From NCBI RefSeq assembly GCF_037126465.1, contig NW_026999405.1, positions 186,001 through 250,000 on the forward strand: a DNA stretch of 64,000 nucleotides, in the 5' to 3' direction. Both the position numbers and the translations under genes were made by a program. Origin of the DNA: Ornithodoros turicata. Its lineage: Eukaryota; Arthropoda; Arachnida; Ixodida; Argasidae. The notes beneath the pieces are model-generated. The model had not been told where the DNA came from. It ran no database searches and was given only the letters and a program-made list of their open reading frames with translations. Below, in pieces: positions 54,361-64,000 of the stretch (its first letter is position 1; each line of letters opens with the position of its first letter).

Positions 54361-56531
54361 CAGTCAGACCTCGTTTTACGAACCCTCGATATACGAATTC
54401 CCTCAACTTAGGAACGGCTCCACAGGGAACCAAACTTTTTCCGTGTATTTTGACCTCGTTTTACGAACCCTCGATATCCGAACTATGAACGGATTATTAG
54501 GGAACGAACCCAAAGTAGCCAAGCCATTCTGACCTCGATATACGAACGGGCGTTATGAACGTACAGAGGACAGGTCAATGGACCAGAGGATAATGAAAGT
54601 TCCTCAGTACATGCTGCCAAGGTCAAACATACAATGTCCCAACGCCACTACGTTCCACAAACATGATTCATCATTTCCTGAAAGAATAATTCGGGCGCTT
54701 ACAGCCGAACGGTTGTCAGTTTGGACCAGGTCTCCGAGGTGGAAACATCTTGCCGTTCCAAGAGAAGGCGTTCAGTCCTTACAGCCGGTGACAAGCGTGA
54801 TATTTGCCGTTGGAAACAGACTCATCCTTCGGCAAATATGAACGCCATACTGGATTGGTTTCATCGTGAGAGGGGAATACGGATTGTAAAGTCGACGTTG
54901 TCTGTTATTCTGAAAGAGTCCGATGCGTGGCTTCAAGTTTCTTCAGCGGACGCTTCGTCAATGAGGAAGACGTCGTTGGAACTGGAAGCACTTGAGCGAT
55001 CTTTGGTGCTTTGGGTCGAAAGCATGACAGAGCGCAAAGCCGTGGTCAGCGACATGATGCTTGTAGAAAAGGCCCGTTTTCTCGGTCCCCTCCAGGGTAA
55101 GCAGCTTGTACATGCGCTCATTCTTTGCTCCATGCGTTTCCTTTTTGTCTCCGTCTTGGTGCTTATGTAGTTTTCTTGTGTTTTAGGCGTGCCTTCTGAT
55201 TTTCATTATTCAAACGGCTGGCTAATGCGGTTCAAAGGGCGTCATAAGCTATCTTCACCAACGGCTCCACGGCGAGAGCGGCGGCGTTGACCCGACTACA
55301 GTAGCTGATGGGCGGAGAAGGTTTCAGACAATTCTCCAAGACTACAGCCCTGAAGACATCTACAACATTGATGAAACGGCGTTGTTTTACAGGCTCGGGC
55401 CCACCAGGACATTAGCCGCCAACCCTGTTTCTGGTACTAAACGCAGCAAAGCAAGACTCACTGTTGGTCTTTTATGCAACGCCTCCGGGACAGATAAGTG
55501 CAAGCCAGTGGTCATAGCAAAAGCGATGCGACCACGGGACTTCGGAAAGAAGTTTTCTCCAGAAATTTACTGTCACTACCATGCAAACGGGAAGGCTTGG
55601 ATGACGTCCGATATTTTTGTGGACACACTACGGCAATTCAACAGGCGGCTGCAACGAGAAAAGAGGCAGGCGATACTCCTTGTCGACAACGCAGGGTGCC
55701 ACAAGCTTCGCAGCGACACGTTTACGAATCTTCGGGTGGAGTACCTTCCAGCCAACTCAACCTCCAAGATTCAACCCCTAGATGCCGGCATCATCAGAGC
55801 AGCTAAGGTTGCATACCAGAGGGAACTTATGCGCCACTACATAGCCCTTGCCGAGGCTGGGGAAGAGCAGACGGTGGGTGTCCGCTGGTGCATAAGGACG
55901 TTCAGCCGAGTCTGGGCTTCTGTCTCAGAATCGACGACCAGGAACTGCTGGAGACATACTGGAATCCTTCCCAGTGCAGCATGTGACGACGACGGTAACG
56001 ACGACGGCTCGTTCTCAGACGACGACCTGCCCTTAGCAGAATTAGAAAGGCAGATGCGTATCTTGGACCCATCACTTCCGGACTCGGCCGCAGAGGAGTG
56101 CATTTCCTACACTGACGGTGACGATATATGTGAGCCGCTTAATGATGATACTTTGGCGCGGTTGTCAGGCACTGTGAACACAGACAGTGAACACAGTGAT
56201 AATGAAGAGCATCAGCCTGGCGGCGGAGAACCTGTGACAGCTGGATCAGCGTGGAATCACATCGAGAGCGCGATACGGTACTTTGAGGACCGTGTGGATG
56301 AGTCAAGTGTCAGACTTCTGTCATCTCTTCTAAACAGGATAGACCCTGCAGAAAGTATGGTGCAAAGCACAATTACGGAGTATTTTCGAAAATAAAACTT
56401 ATTCAAATCAATTTCCCGTGGTTTTGTGAGGTATTTGTGCACTGCACACCTCGGACCTCGATTTACGAATACCTCGATTTACGAACGATTTTCTGAGAAA
56501 CGAAGGGTGTTCGTAAAGCGAGGTTTGACTG
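54361..56531 (+). mobile_element. pogo/Tigger DNA transposon, 2.17 kb
   Basis: Ends CAGTCAGACCTCG (54361) and CGAGGTTTGACTG (56531) are flanked by TA on each side. The subterminal regions repeat GACCTCG.TTTACGAA motifs three times on the left (54365, 54460, 54530) and twice or more on the right (56455-56520), as expected for CENP-B-type transposase binding. One transposase gene fills the centre. A TA duplication, these ends and the protein define the pogo group of Tc1/mariner. Confidence 0.95.
54721..56395 (+). pseudogene. pogo/Tigger transposase
   Basis: The N-terminal psq-type helix-turn-helix (VLTAGDKRDICRWKQTHPSA, ILDWFHRERGIRIVKSTLSV IL) is followed by a CENPB-type domain (LEALERSLVLWVESMTERKA). 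A short intron (about 55096-55184, GTAAGC to TTTTAG) separates LGPLQG from FHYSNGWLMRFKGRHKLS. One base is out of phase near 55252. The DDE_1 core then reads YNIDETALFYR (first Asp), ILLVDNAGCHK (second) and KIQPLDAGIIRAAK (third), so the triad is kept. The 338-codon frame from 55382 ends with a strongly acidic tail and ITEYFRK. One frameshift is the only clear lesion, so loss may be recent. Confidence 0.9.
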
Positions 56532-57172
56532 TATATCCACATCGATATATAAATCGATATTAGGCAAGATGATAGCCTATGTCCTCTTAGAGCTTATGGA
56601 CTGGAACGTGTTTGTGGCAAACACCTGTGCACTGAACAGAATAAAAAAAAAGCATACATACACTGCGTTACTGGTTGGTGCGAAGTAGCACTTGCAAATC
56701 GATATGAACACAGTATGGGGATGTTCTCCTTCATTGTTTGCTTGTTTATTGCTATCACTTGTATGCTCATTCATAAACACAGTGATCAATAAAGCAACAT
56801 CACAAGCTTTGATGTCTGTAGAATGTATTTTAGTGTGTAATGGCTGTCTGGTTATTCCGGAAGGGTATATGGCATACCTCTATTCTTCAGTAAAGCGATA
56901 CTGTTGTGATCAAGCAGTGTTCACGACCGAACCATACAGTGTACTATTGTCAAGATGGGAGGCATTCAATGCTGCCTACAAGAACCTGAAAGAAAAGTGA
57001 GAGCTTCATCTCAGTGAAAGAGAATAAACATGCTCATGGGCAGACAGCACCTACTGCATCGCACGTCAAAAAGGCAAAAACCTTTGTGTGCTTCAGAAGG
57101 AAAGTTTTCCCTTATGGCATGTACAGCACATGCTTCGAGGACTTTTCTGCAGTGGTTTCAGCTTTCCTAATG

Positions 57173-57450
57173 GTCCCCAGAACCACCTCGTAAACTGTTT
57201 GTGGGCAACGTACCAAACCTTCCTTCATATACCATGGACAGCGTAAAATTATTACTTTACTAAAAACAAACTGAAGGCACACATGAATGAACTGACTTGT
57301 TGACTTTGCTGTTCCTCTTAACAGCGCGTACTCGTCGCTTTCTCTCACGTAGCAGTAGGATACCTGGAGCAACTCAGTCTTCAGCCACAGTATTTTAAAG
57401 TACAGATTTCTTGAAATGCAACCGCTGCGGTGCTTCAGTAACGTCTCATC
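57173..57450 (+). repeat. third Kolobok fragment
   Basis: It aligns with about 5056-5333 (AAACTGTTTGTGGGCAACGT, then CTCGTCGCTTTCTCTCACGT, then AAGTACAGATTTCTTGAAAT) at roughly 90% by eye. The flanks on either side do not match. The upstream open frame at 56692-57000 has no recognised family. Confidence 0.85.
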
Positions 57451-58038
57451 CCTATCAAAAATTCCAACAGGCCAGAAGCTGATGGACCAGTAGACACGTA
57501 ATTTGGAACCTGGACCAGCACAGATCCTGCTGGAGCAGTGGACCAGCAGAAATGCTGCTGCAGCAGCATTCCTTTTCCTGTTTCTTTATATCACACAACA
57601 TTTCGCTGAAACATTACTGTGCCATCAGAGTACGCAACAACTCACGCAACACGATGCTCACAGTCCTACGTTGAGGATTTGGACACGAAAAGGAACATAT
57701 GATCAGTCGATCGAACACATGATTACACATCGTTAGTGCATTTATGCGATCGAGTTGCGAGATTATTTTGTTGTATGTCGTCGACTCTTCCCACTGGCGC
57801 CATGGATTTTGTAGAATGAATACAAATCACAGCACAGAATGAACAGTACACAATCAAAAGCGTGTGCAACATCGTCCTTATCTATCTGTACCTCAAAGTT
57901 CACTTGAGAGTTCACAGTAACATGGTAGGTGTAGGTATACACCGCACAAGTACTTCACCATTTCCACCAGAATGTAAACAATAACACGGTTGCCAACACG
58001 TTCTCGTCCTTTACGCCACTGCTGCCGCTAAAGTAAAA
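57451..58038. other. no recognisable gene
   Basis: Several short frames occur but none has a family signature. A CTGCTGCAGCAGCA stretch lies near 57555. Confidence 0.4.
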
Positions 58039-58956
58039 ACCCAGCAAACCAGATACATCCAACAAATATCCGTAAGATATCTCGCCCGGGACGTTTGGAT
58101 ATCCAGTGGAGTTTGCCACAGATCCGTTTTACATCCATGCGATATCCCTGCGACTAGCATTTCTGCCATGTTTGTAGATCCACTGAAAGTCCCTGCGACG
58201 TCTGTCGCGGATATTTGGATATATACGGGAGATTACGAATATCGTACATATTTTGCTTTTAACAATTTTGTGCATCAGATATTTAGTGTTTGTAGAGTGC
58301 GTAGAGACCACTGCAACTGTGTTCCAGCAAATAATATTTATTGTGTGTTTTAACCCATTTGATACTATTGGGAACAAAAACATTACCTTAGCCTAACAGG
58401 ATTCAACACAGTACAGCAACACCGTGGGATACGCCAGCACAAGTGCCGAACCCTGCCCGCCTCACTTGGACCACTTGGAAAAACCCGCAGTAACCTCTAT
58501 TTGCGAGCTGGATGGAACATATACTGAAATACAAATCGTTACACACACGTTCGTTAGGGGTAGCGTGGCGTAAACCATTTGTAACGGTGACGAGGATGTA
58601 TCTTCGCAATTCCTGTGTTTCTGCATCAACCCACAGTATACCCAACAACAATTCTGACATCCCTTCCTATCAACTACTGTGTTTTTAATTCAGGTTACCG
58701 TCTCTATAAGGACAAACAAATATTTCCTGGATCTCCCATAGACATCCCTAGGATCTGCAGGCTGCTTGTCATGGGACATTCAAACATCCAGAGCGCGATA
58801 TCCTTCCAACATACCAGGGACATCTGTTGTTTACTGGAGTAAGCCCAAAACGCAATGAAATTGTGCGATATCCCATAGATATCCTATGGATGTCGAGATA
58901 TTCAGGACGTTCGCGACCTTGTAGGGATGTCCCATGGATATTAATGGTTTGCTGGG
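58039..58956. mobile_element. unclassified DNA element with CCCAGCAAACCA inverted ends
   Basis: CCCAGCAAACCA at 58039 and TGGTTTGCTGGG ending at 58956 are perfect 12-bp inverted repeats, followed on both sides by AA. The subterminal zones repeat GATATCC and TCCCATAGA-type motifs in both orientations (58070-58220 and 58720-58945). The middle is plain. A second copy lies at 45828-46761. No protein is encoded. The superfamily is unknown to me. Confidence 0.65.
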
Positions 58957-59024
58957 AACGAGGCTGGGAGACGCCTCAAGCAGCGCTGCTTTAGCAGCAG
59001 AGGACTGCTCTGCTGCCATATCGC

Positions 59025-59446
59025 CAGTGGCGTAGCCAGACCTCCAAGTTAGGGGGGCCTCTATACAAAAACCCGCCCCACTCCCCCCCCTCCCCGCGCT
59101 GATCCTGGATGCGACAACACACAATACTTGCGCACACCGCAGCATGCAGTTGAAAAAAAAAGAACGAAAATAATTGATTTGAACATTCACAATACGATTA
59201 TACTGTGATGTCCAATTAGGTGGTGTCACCAGATTGAAAGGATTTTGAAAAGCTCATACTTTGGAAACCATTCAAGTGTGCCGCTTAGATAGACGCCATG
59301 AACTGCAAGAACTTTCACGATCGTCACACTGGTCCCCCCCTCCATATATTATTTTCTTCTCGGATTTGCACGATTTGCGTAGGTCGGTCACTGGCAGGTA
59401 GGGGGGGCTCGCCCCCCCCCCCTAGCCCCCCGTGGCTACGCCACTG
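59025..59446. mobile_element. hAT-like MITE, 422 bp, perfect 8-bp duplication
   Basis: Ends CAGTGGCGTAGCCA (59025-59038) and TGGCTACGCCACTG (59433-59446) are perfect inverted repeats, flanked by CATATCGC at 59017-59024 and 59447-59454. The interior has G/C homopolymer runs near both ends and no open frame. The 8-bp duplication and CAGTG start support hAT or a similar 8-bp superfamily. Confidence 0.92.
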
Positions 59447-59454
59447 CATATCGC

Positions 59455-62400
59455 CGAGTTGCTGCCGCTCTGCTGCTGTTGCTCGATAAAAGCTATGGAA
59501 CCTGGCCCTTAGCATGCGTCTCAGCAATACTCGAGGCAACCTAACATCACCACAAAAGTTAAATAAGTATTAGAATTGACACCTCTTACTTGTCTCTCTC
59601 TCTCTCTTTACCAGGCACATGATCACCTGTGTCAGCGACTCCTAATATTGTTGGTTTTGCCTTTTTCATATTTACATATTTATGTTTTTTAATGCTTCAC
59701 CGTTATGCCGGGAACCCTAGCGGAACTGGTGTCGGATAACAAGGTTGGATACAAACACGATCCTGCCCGTTGGCATATTTTTTATTTTTTGAACTGTTTT
59801 CTTTATATTCGTAACAATAGGTAACCGATGTTACTTTTCTACACTTTTTGTCACAGCAAAGAGCAGTGTGTTCTTTTTTTTTTTTTTTCGTGGAGACATC
59901 TTTCTGGCTATGACACCTGTGTGAAGCCTAAACCAGGGGAGTATGGGTTAGTAAGAAGCGATATACTGTCTCATTAGGGTATCATTAGTGCGAGCTGTGC
60001 TATTTTGGAAAGTAAATGAATCGGCGCAGCGAAGCCGAAACTGTTCGCTTCTGTCAGACATATAACACTTTTCGAGTCACTTGGATAAATAACATGACTT
60101 TACAATGACATCGCATCTATTTAGTGGATGCTACATACGGAGTACCATGAGCATACGGAGAGCTTATTTCCACATTAAAAGTTACCGACATACGGGTTAG
60201 TTACGCTTTACAGCGAAAATCGTCCAGTTCAATCAGAATACTGCATTGTTGTCTATCAGGTCACAGCACTACATTACCTTTCGAAAAGCTGCCTTTATAT
60301 TCGAACCCCGAACGCAATTACGTCAAGTTGTCCTATTGAATAACTATCATATTTCAAAGACAACTACCTTATTCATTTCCAAAACATTTCAGAACATGTT
60401 TTCTAGACAACGATGGGGAATATGGGCAGGAGATGATACAATGTTTTATCTCCTGTGATCTTTCTCGGTCTTTGTGAAGGACATCGTGGTCGCTCATCTT
60501 CCATTTTTGAGCGTCATCGGTGCGTCCGAAGATAGTTTGCTACAAACAATCCTCTACAGAAACAAGAAAAATGTCCAGCATGACGGTGGATTTATATTTC
60601 TCCTAGTACTTTCACCCGACTGAAGCGACCCGACAGCACCGGAGAGCACAAGGTGACCGCGGCGGCGCAGCGCACACCTCTCCCATAGCACAGGGGTGAC
60701 ACAAATCCGCCATTGTTGTAATTACACTCAAGCGGGTGCTTGTGGCAAAACTGTCATCTTATCCTGGCAGCACGTGATAGAAAACGTAATTTTTAGGTCA
60801 TGTGACTTTGTTTACATGCCTCTTTACCGCTTGCAGAAATATTCCCGTCGGCATAAAGTCAAGAGGTGACACACAAAAAAAAATATCACAACACAAACGT
60901 GGTTGGAATCCTGCCACTGCCTGGCTTTCTTGTCGACCGCTATATTTCTTTCTCACTCATATAGTTACATCTTGAATTTTCTTTGCCGCTTTTAGGACCC
61001 CCTTCCATGCCCAGGGAGGGCGCTCGCAATGTCTCTACCAAAGGCGGACTAAGGGTCAGCTATCACTTGGGGACGCCCGACGCCGCCTCAGGACAGAGCC
61101 CTTTATTCGGATAGTTTGGCCATTAGCAGGCGGCTAACTTGAAGCGCGTCATGCGACGTCACGACTAAGCGACCTCCTCCGAATGCTCTATTGTTGTCCC
61201 GTCGTCAGGCGGTTGCCGTCGCCATATTTATGCTGATCGTTGTTTACAATATAAGGAGGGAAGACACGTGCGTATATCGTCCTTCGAAAGCCCTTCGTCC
61301 TTGAACTCTTTCAGTTTGGCCACAATGCCCCCCTTATCAGAGGTGGCTGTGTGTCATCAGCCGGTTATTCCTGTAGATTGCATTCAGAGCGACAACAAAG
61401 CTGTCGACGCGCACCAGATGGCTGATATACGGATCCTGCTTGGGTTCAGGCTTTTAGAGCGGCGCAATGACGACTCTCACGTCAAAATAAGCTCCACTCT
61501 CCCTATAAATGACCTTGCCTCTGGAGCGGGCGGAAGAAAAGGTACATTCCGCAGGGTACGCTCCGTCAAACCGCACGATTTTCATGTTCCCACCACAGTG
61601 GCATTCCGTTGGCCAAAGCACACGAAAAATCAGGGGGCGTGGCCTTTCTCTGTCACCTTATTGGTCGCCGGTACATCGTTCTCGGCAGCTCTCGCCGGAG
61701 TAGTCAAAGAAGTTCGGCGCAGTATTTTTTTTTATTTTTTTTATTTGTTGGCTCGCTGTCTGTTCTGACAACACCGGAAATGCGCGTCTATTCCCGCCGG
61801 CCGCTCACGACGTCGCATCGGGCTTCGCCAAGTGAGAGCTAGACGAAAGGTGCGCAATCCGCCGCCACGCTTTCGCCGCCCGGCAATTTTTGCTCACCGC
61901 TGCCACCGTGTCCCCTGAATATGTGCCCTGTCGCCCGCGATTCTACTGATCGGCGCGACGCTGTCGGTTATCGTTTTTCTTTTTTTTTTTTCCTACGGAT
62001 TTGACAAGTCGGCTGGGTTGAAACATGCGCAGCTGGAAATAATGTGGCGACCGTCCCATAGACGTCCAGTTATATATTGAGAACTGGAGCTTCAGCTCTC
62101 AGTTGCAATGACACAACGGTTATTACTAGTCTAGATGCCAAAGCTCGTGACTTGGTTGCCCCACTTTCTGGCAATATTGCGCACGCCTGTCCTGCTAGAT
62201 ACCAAGCGTGAAAGGAAGTTTCCGATTATATAACTTGGAATATCCGATTATATCATTGTCTTGGAAGTGTAAATTCGTATTCGTATTAATATAATATTTT
62301 CACGAATTTATAACATAAATTCGCGAAAATTCGTAAAAAATAGGGGCGCGCGCACAATTTCGCGCATGTTTTCTTGTTGTTGTCCAAAACGACGAGCGAG

Positions 62401-62553
62401 CATCTCCTCGGGGAGGTGCCATGCGTGCCCATGGCAACTGACCAGCGAGGAAGTTATGTGGTTGCGCTTTCCCTATCGAGCTTTGGAAAGCGCCTTTTCC
62501 TCAAACATCATTGCACAAGCAAGTTAGTGTACCTAATGCTATGGACTTGAACA
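59455..62553. other. no recognisable gene; simple repeats
   Basis: CT-repeats lie at about 59595-59610 and T-runs at 59874-59888 and 61977-61991. The open frame at 61268-61768 (MRISSFESPSSLNSF) has no family I recognise and contains a T-rich low-complexity end, so I leave it uncalled. The GC shift and TGACGTCA-like sites around 61140-61250 could mark a promoter, but nothing proves it. Confidence 0.35.
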
Positions 62554-62612
62554 ACAACAACTTTATTTCAGGAGGATGGGTGGGGAGTTTCATCGCCGGG
62601 GGCGATACTTGT
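62554..62612 (-). repeat. 3' tail of an I-type LINE
   Basis: AACAACAACTTTATTTCAGG with GGGTGGGGAGTTTCATCGCC is closely similar to the tail at 9549-9606. The copia element is inserted directly into it at 62612. Confidence 0.65.
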
Positions 62613-62819
62613 TGTGCAGGAGCCGCAAGGCGGTAGAAGCAAACAGGGACGCAGACTCGGAGTCGAGGGGATCAGGCTCGTTTAATGAGACAGGCCAAGA
62701 ACGAAAGTGAGCCGAGAATAGAAAAACGAGATGGCATGTCTCGAGATCCGCGAGCACAAAACTAAAACGGCAAGTGCTGCCCCCTGGCAACGACACATTG
62801 CAACAAAATATGACCAACA
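62613..62819 (-). repeat. 3' LTR of a Ty1/copia element
   Basis: 207 bp, TGTGCAGGAGCC to TGACCAACA on the plus strand, so TGTTGGTCA...CTGCACA on the element strand. A purine tract (TTGAGGGGGAG) lies immediately upstream on the element strand (62820-62830). Confidence 0.85.
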
Positions 62820-62846
62820 CTCCCCCTCAATGAGTCGTCGCTACCT

Positions 62847-64000
62847 TCAGCCCACACGCAAGAGTTCATGTAGGCCAAGACGTTCACAATGATGATGAGT
62901 TTTCTTGCCAGTTAGAGCCTTTGTCATGATGCTACTTGGGAATAGCCGCAGGCAACAAGTCGCGCCTTATGCCTCTCCAAGTCGCCATTCTTGTCATATT
63001 TGTTACGAAATATCCATTTACATTTTACGACTCGTCTGTCGCTTGGTCTTGGTACAACCTCCCAGGTCCCATTGCGTTTTAGATTGCCCAGCTCTTCCTC
63101 AATTGCCGTCCGCCACTCCGAACTATCCGGCATAGACAGTGCTTCCTCAACGGTAGTTGGATCGGGGATGGAGTCGCTTCGCTTTACAACGCAACAATAG
63201 TTTGGGCGTGGCTTCGACGCTAGTCTCTCGGAGCGCCTCGGCATCTGAAGATCATTGGGTTGTTCTCGCTCTTCGGGTACTCCTGGTACTCCTGAGGTTG
63301 ACGGCTCGTCTTGTTGCAGCACGGGAGTTATTGCCTCATTCGTCTCCCCCTCGTCTTGTGCTTCAAATGTCACCTCTGGAATCTCTTGCAGTTCGTCATC
63401 CAGATTGCTGAGGATCACCGTGCCATCGACCATGTTGGGCGCCTCTTCACTGTCGTCTGGTGCCGGGAATTCTTCTCCACATGGTCTACCACCGTACGGG
63501 AAACAGTTCTCGTCGAAGACGACATCACGGCTCACAAAGAATTTGTCGCGTTTCCGGTCCCAAAGCTTGTACCCCTTGACGCCCTCCGGGTAGCCGAGGA
63601 AAATGCACTCAATTGCCCTTGGGTCCAGCTTTGCTCTCTGCTGTCGCCGACTCTGTGCGCTCCAGGCCTTACATCCGAATACCCTCAGGTGATCGATGTT
63701 GACCTCCTTTCCCAGCCACAACACTTCTGGCACAAGACCCCCTACAGCCTTTGATGGACACTTGTTGCGTAGGTATGTTGCCGTGACAACAGCGTCCGCC
63801 CATAGTGTTTTGGTGAGGCCTGATTCGATCAGCAGGCATCGAGTCATGTCCAAGATCGTCTGATTAAACCTTTCGGCCACTCCGTTCTGCTGTGGTGTTC
63901 CAGGCACGGTGAGCTGTCGTCGAATGCCGTGTTTCACCAGGTATTGGCAGAATTGCTTCCCCGTATACTCTCCACCGTTGTCACTGCGAAGGACTTTGAT
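62847..64000 (-). pseudogene. Ty1/copia pol, integrase to RT start, internally deleted, open at right edge
   Basis: Entering from the right edge, the minus strand reads IKVLRSDNGGEYTGKQFC (integrase Asp), VPGTPQQNGVAERFNQTILD (Glu), HLRVFGCKAW, ECIFLGYPEGVKGYKLWD and DVVFDENCFPYGG, then an acidic linker and the RT start (EALSMPDSSEWRTAIEEEL, CKWIFRNKYDKNGDLERHKA RLVACGYSQ). Directly afterwards the frame shifts into SIMTKALTGKKTHHHCERLG and ELLRVG, the extreme C-terminus of copia pol, with a stop at 62847. The RT catalytic core and nearly all of RNase H are therefore deleted near 62935. Confidence 0.93.

Noticed and set aside
61268..61768. 166-codon open frame as a host gene
   Set aside because: No recognisable domain, and it ends in a T-rich low-complexity stretch; without transcript evidence it cannot be supported.
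1..64000. CRISPR arrays, bacterial operons, riboswitches
   Set aside because: Nothing of the sort is present. Repeats are transposon ends or tandem monomers, and genes have spliceosomal introns.

Overview
This is eukaryotic, most likely arthropod, repeat-dense DNA. The mix fits a chelicerate and probably a tick genome, but that is an inference from transposon content, since no host gene that would fix the species is visible. I find no convincing single-copy host gene. Almost everything recognisable is a transposable element or a relic of one, and many sit inside one another. Introns with GT/AG ends, SINEs with tRNA heads, BEL/Pao, Ty3, Ty1/copia, R1-like and I-like elements, and THAP, CENP-B and BED transposases all rule out a prokaryote.

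Layout. 1-1238: decayed Ty3/gypsy pol running in from the left edge. About 1330-9530: a THAP + DDE_Tnp_4 transposon of ISL2EU type with a convergent YqaJ-like nuclease gene, split by a 3.4 kb Kolobok-like element (2467-5909) sitting in degenerate tandem repeats. 9540-11162: truncated I-type LINE and a foldback. 13284-14818: an unclassified element with CCCAGTCAACACA ends. 15186-17425: LINE RT relic, broken mariner, second I-LINE scrap. 17721-31062: a complete BEL/Pao retrotransposon (two about 229-bp LTRs, ATGG duplication, primer-binding site, polypurine tract) containing a full-length R1-like LINE with both ORFs open (inserted into gag), a tRNA-derived SINE (inserted into RT) and a TTAA-flanked MITE (inserted into integrase). 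33040-38340: decayed LINE split by a foldback and by a 3.2 kb TTAA-flanked element that looks like the parent of that MITE. 38341-40045: a TTGGC-rich element split by a hAT relic. 40313-43814: an animal CACTA/EnSpm element with a DUF4806-type second protein, again interrupted by a SINE and a foldback. 43964-50068: TTAA MITE, TTGGC-family copies, a CCCAG-ended element and a second Kolobok copy. 50285-53863: another TTGGC element split by an internally deleted BEL/Pao. 54361-56531: a pogo/Tigger element with a TA duplication. 57173-59446: Kolobok fragment, a CCCAGCAAACCA element, and a 422-bp hAT MITE with a perfect 8-bp duplication. 62613-64000: an internally deleted Ty1/copia element continuing off the right edge.

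Together these records allow a relative order of insertions. The BEL/Pao element landed first at its site, and its two LTRs differ at only about five positions. The LINE, SINE and MITE then landed in its coding regions, and removing each insert plus one copy of its target duplication restores a continuous reading frame. The most interesting biology is the transposon-borne nuclease partner (YqaJ) beside the THAP/DDE transposase, the DUF4806-type partner in the CACTA element, the TTAA element family whose target duplication can be demonstrated from coding sequence, and two apparently unclassified families with CCCAG termini.
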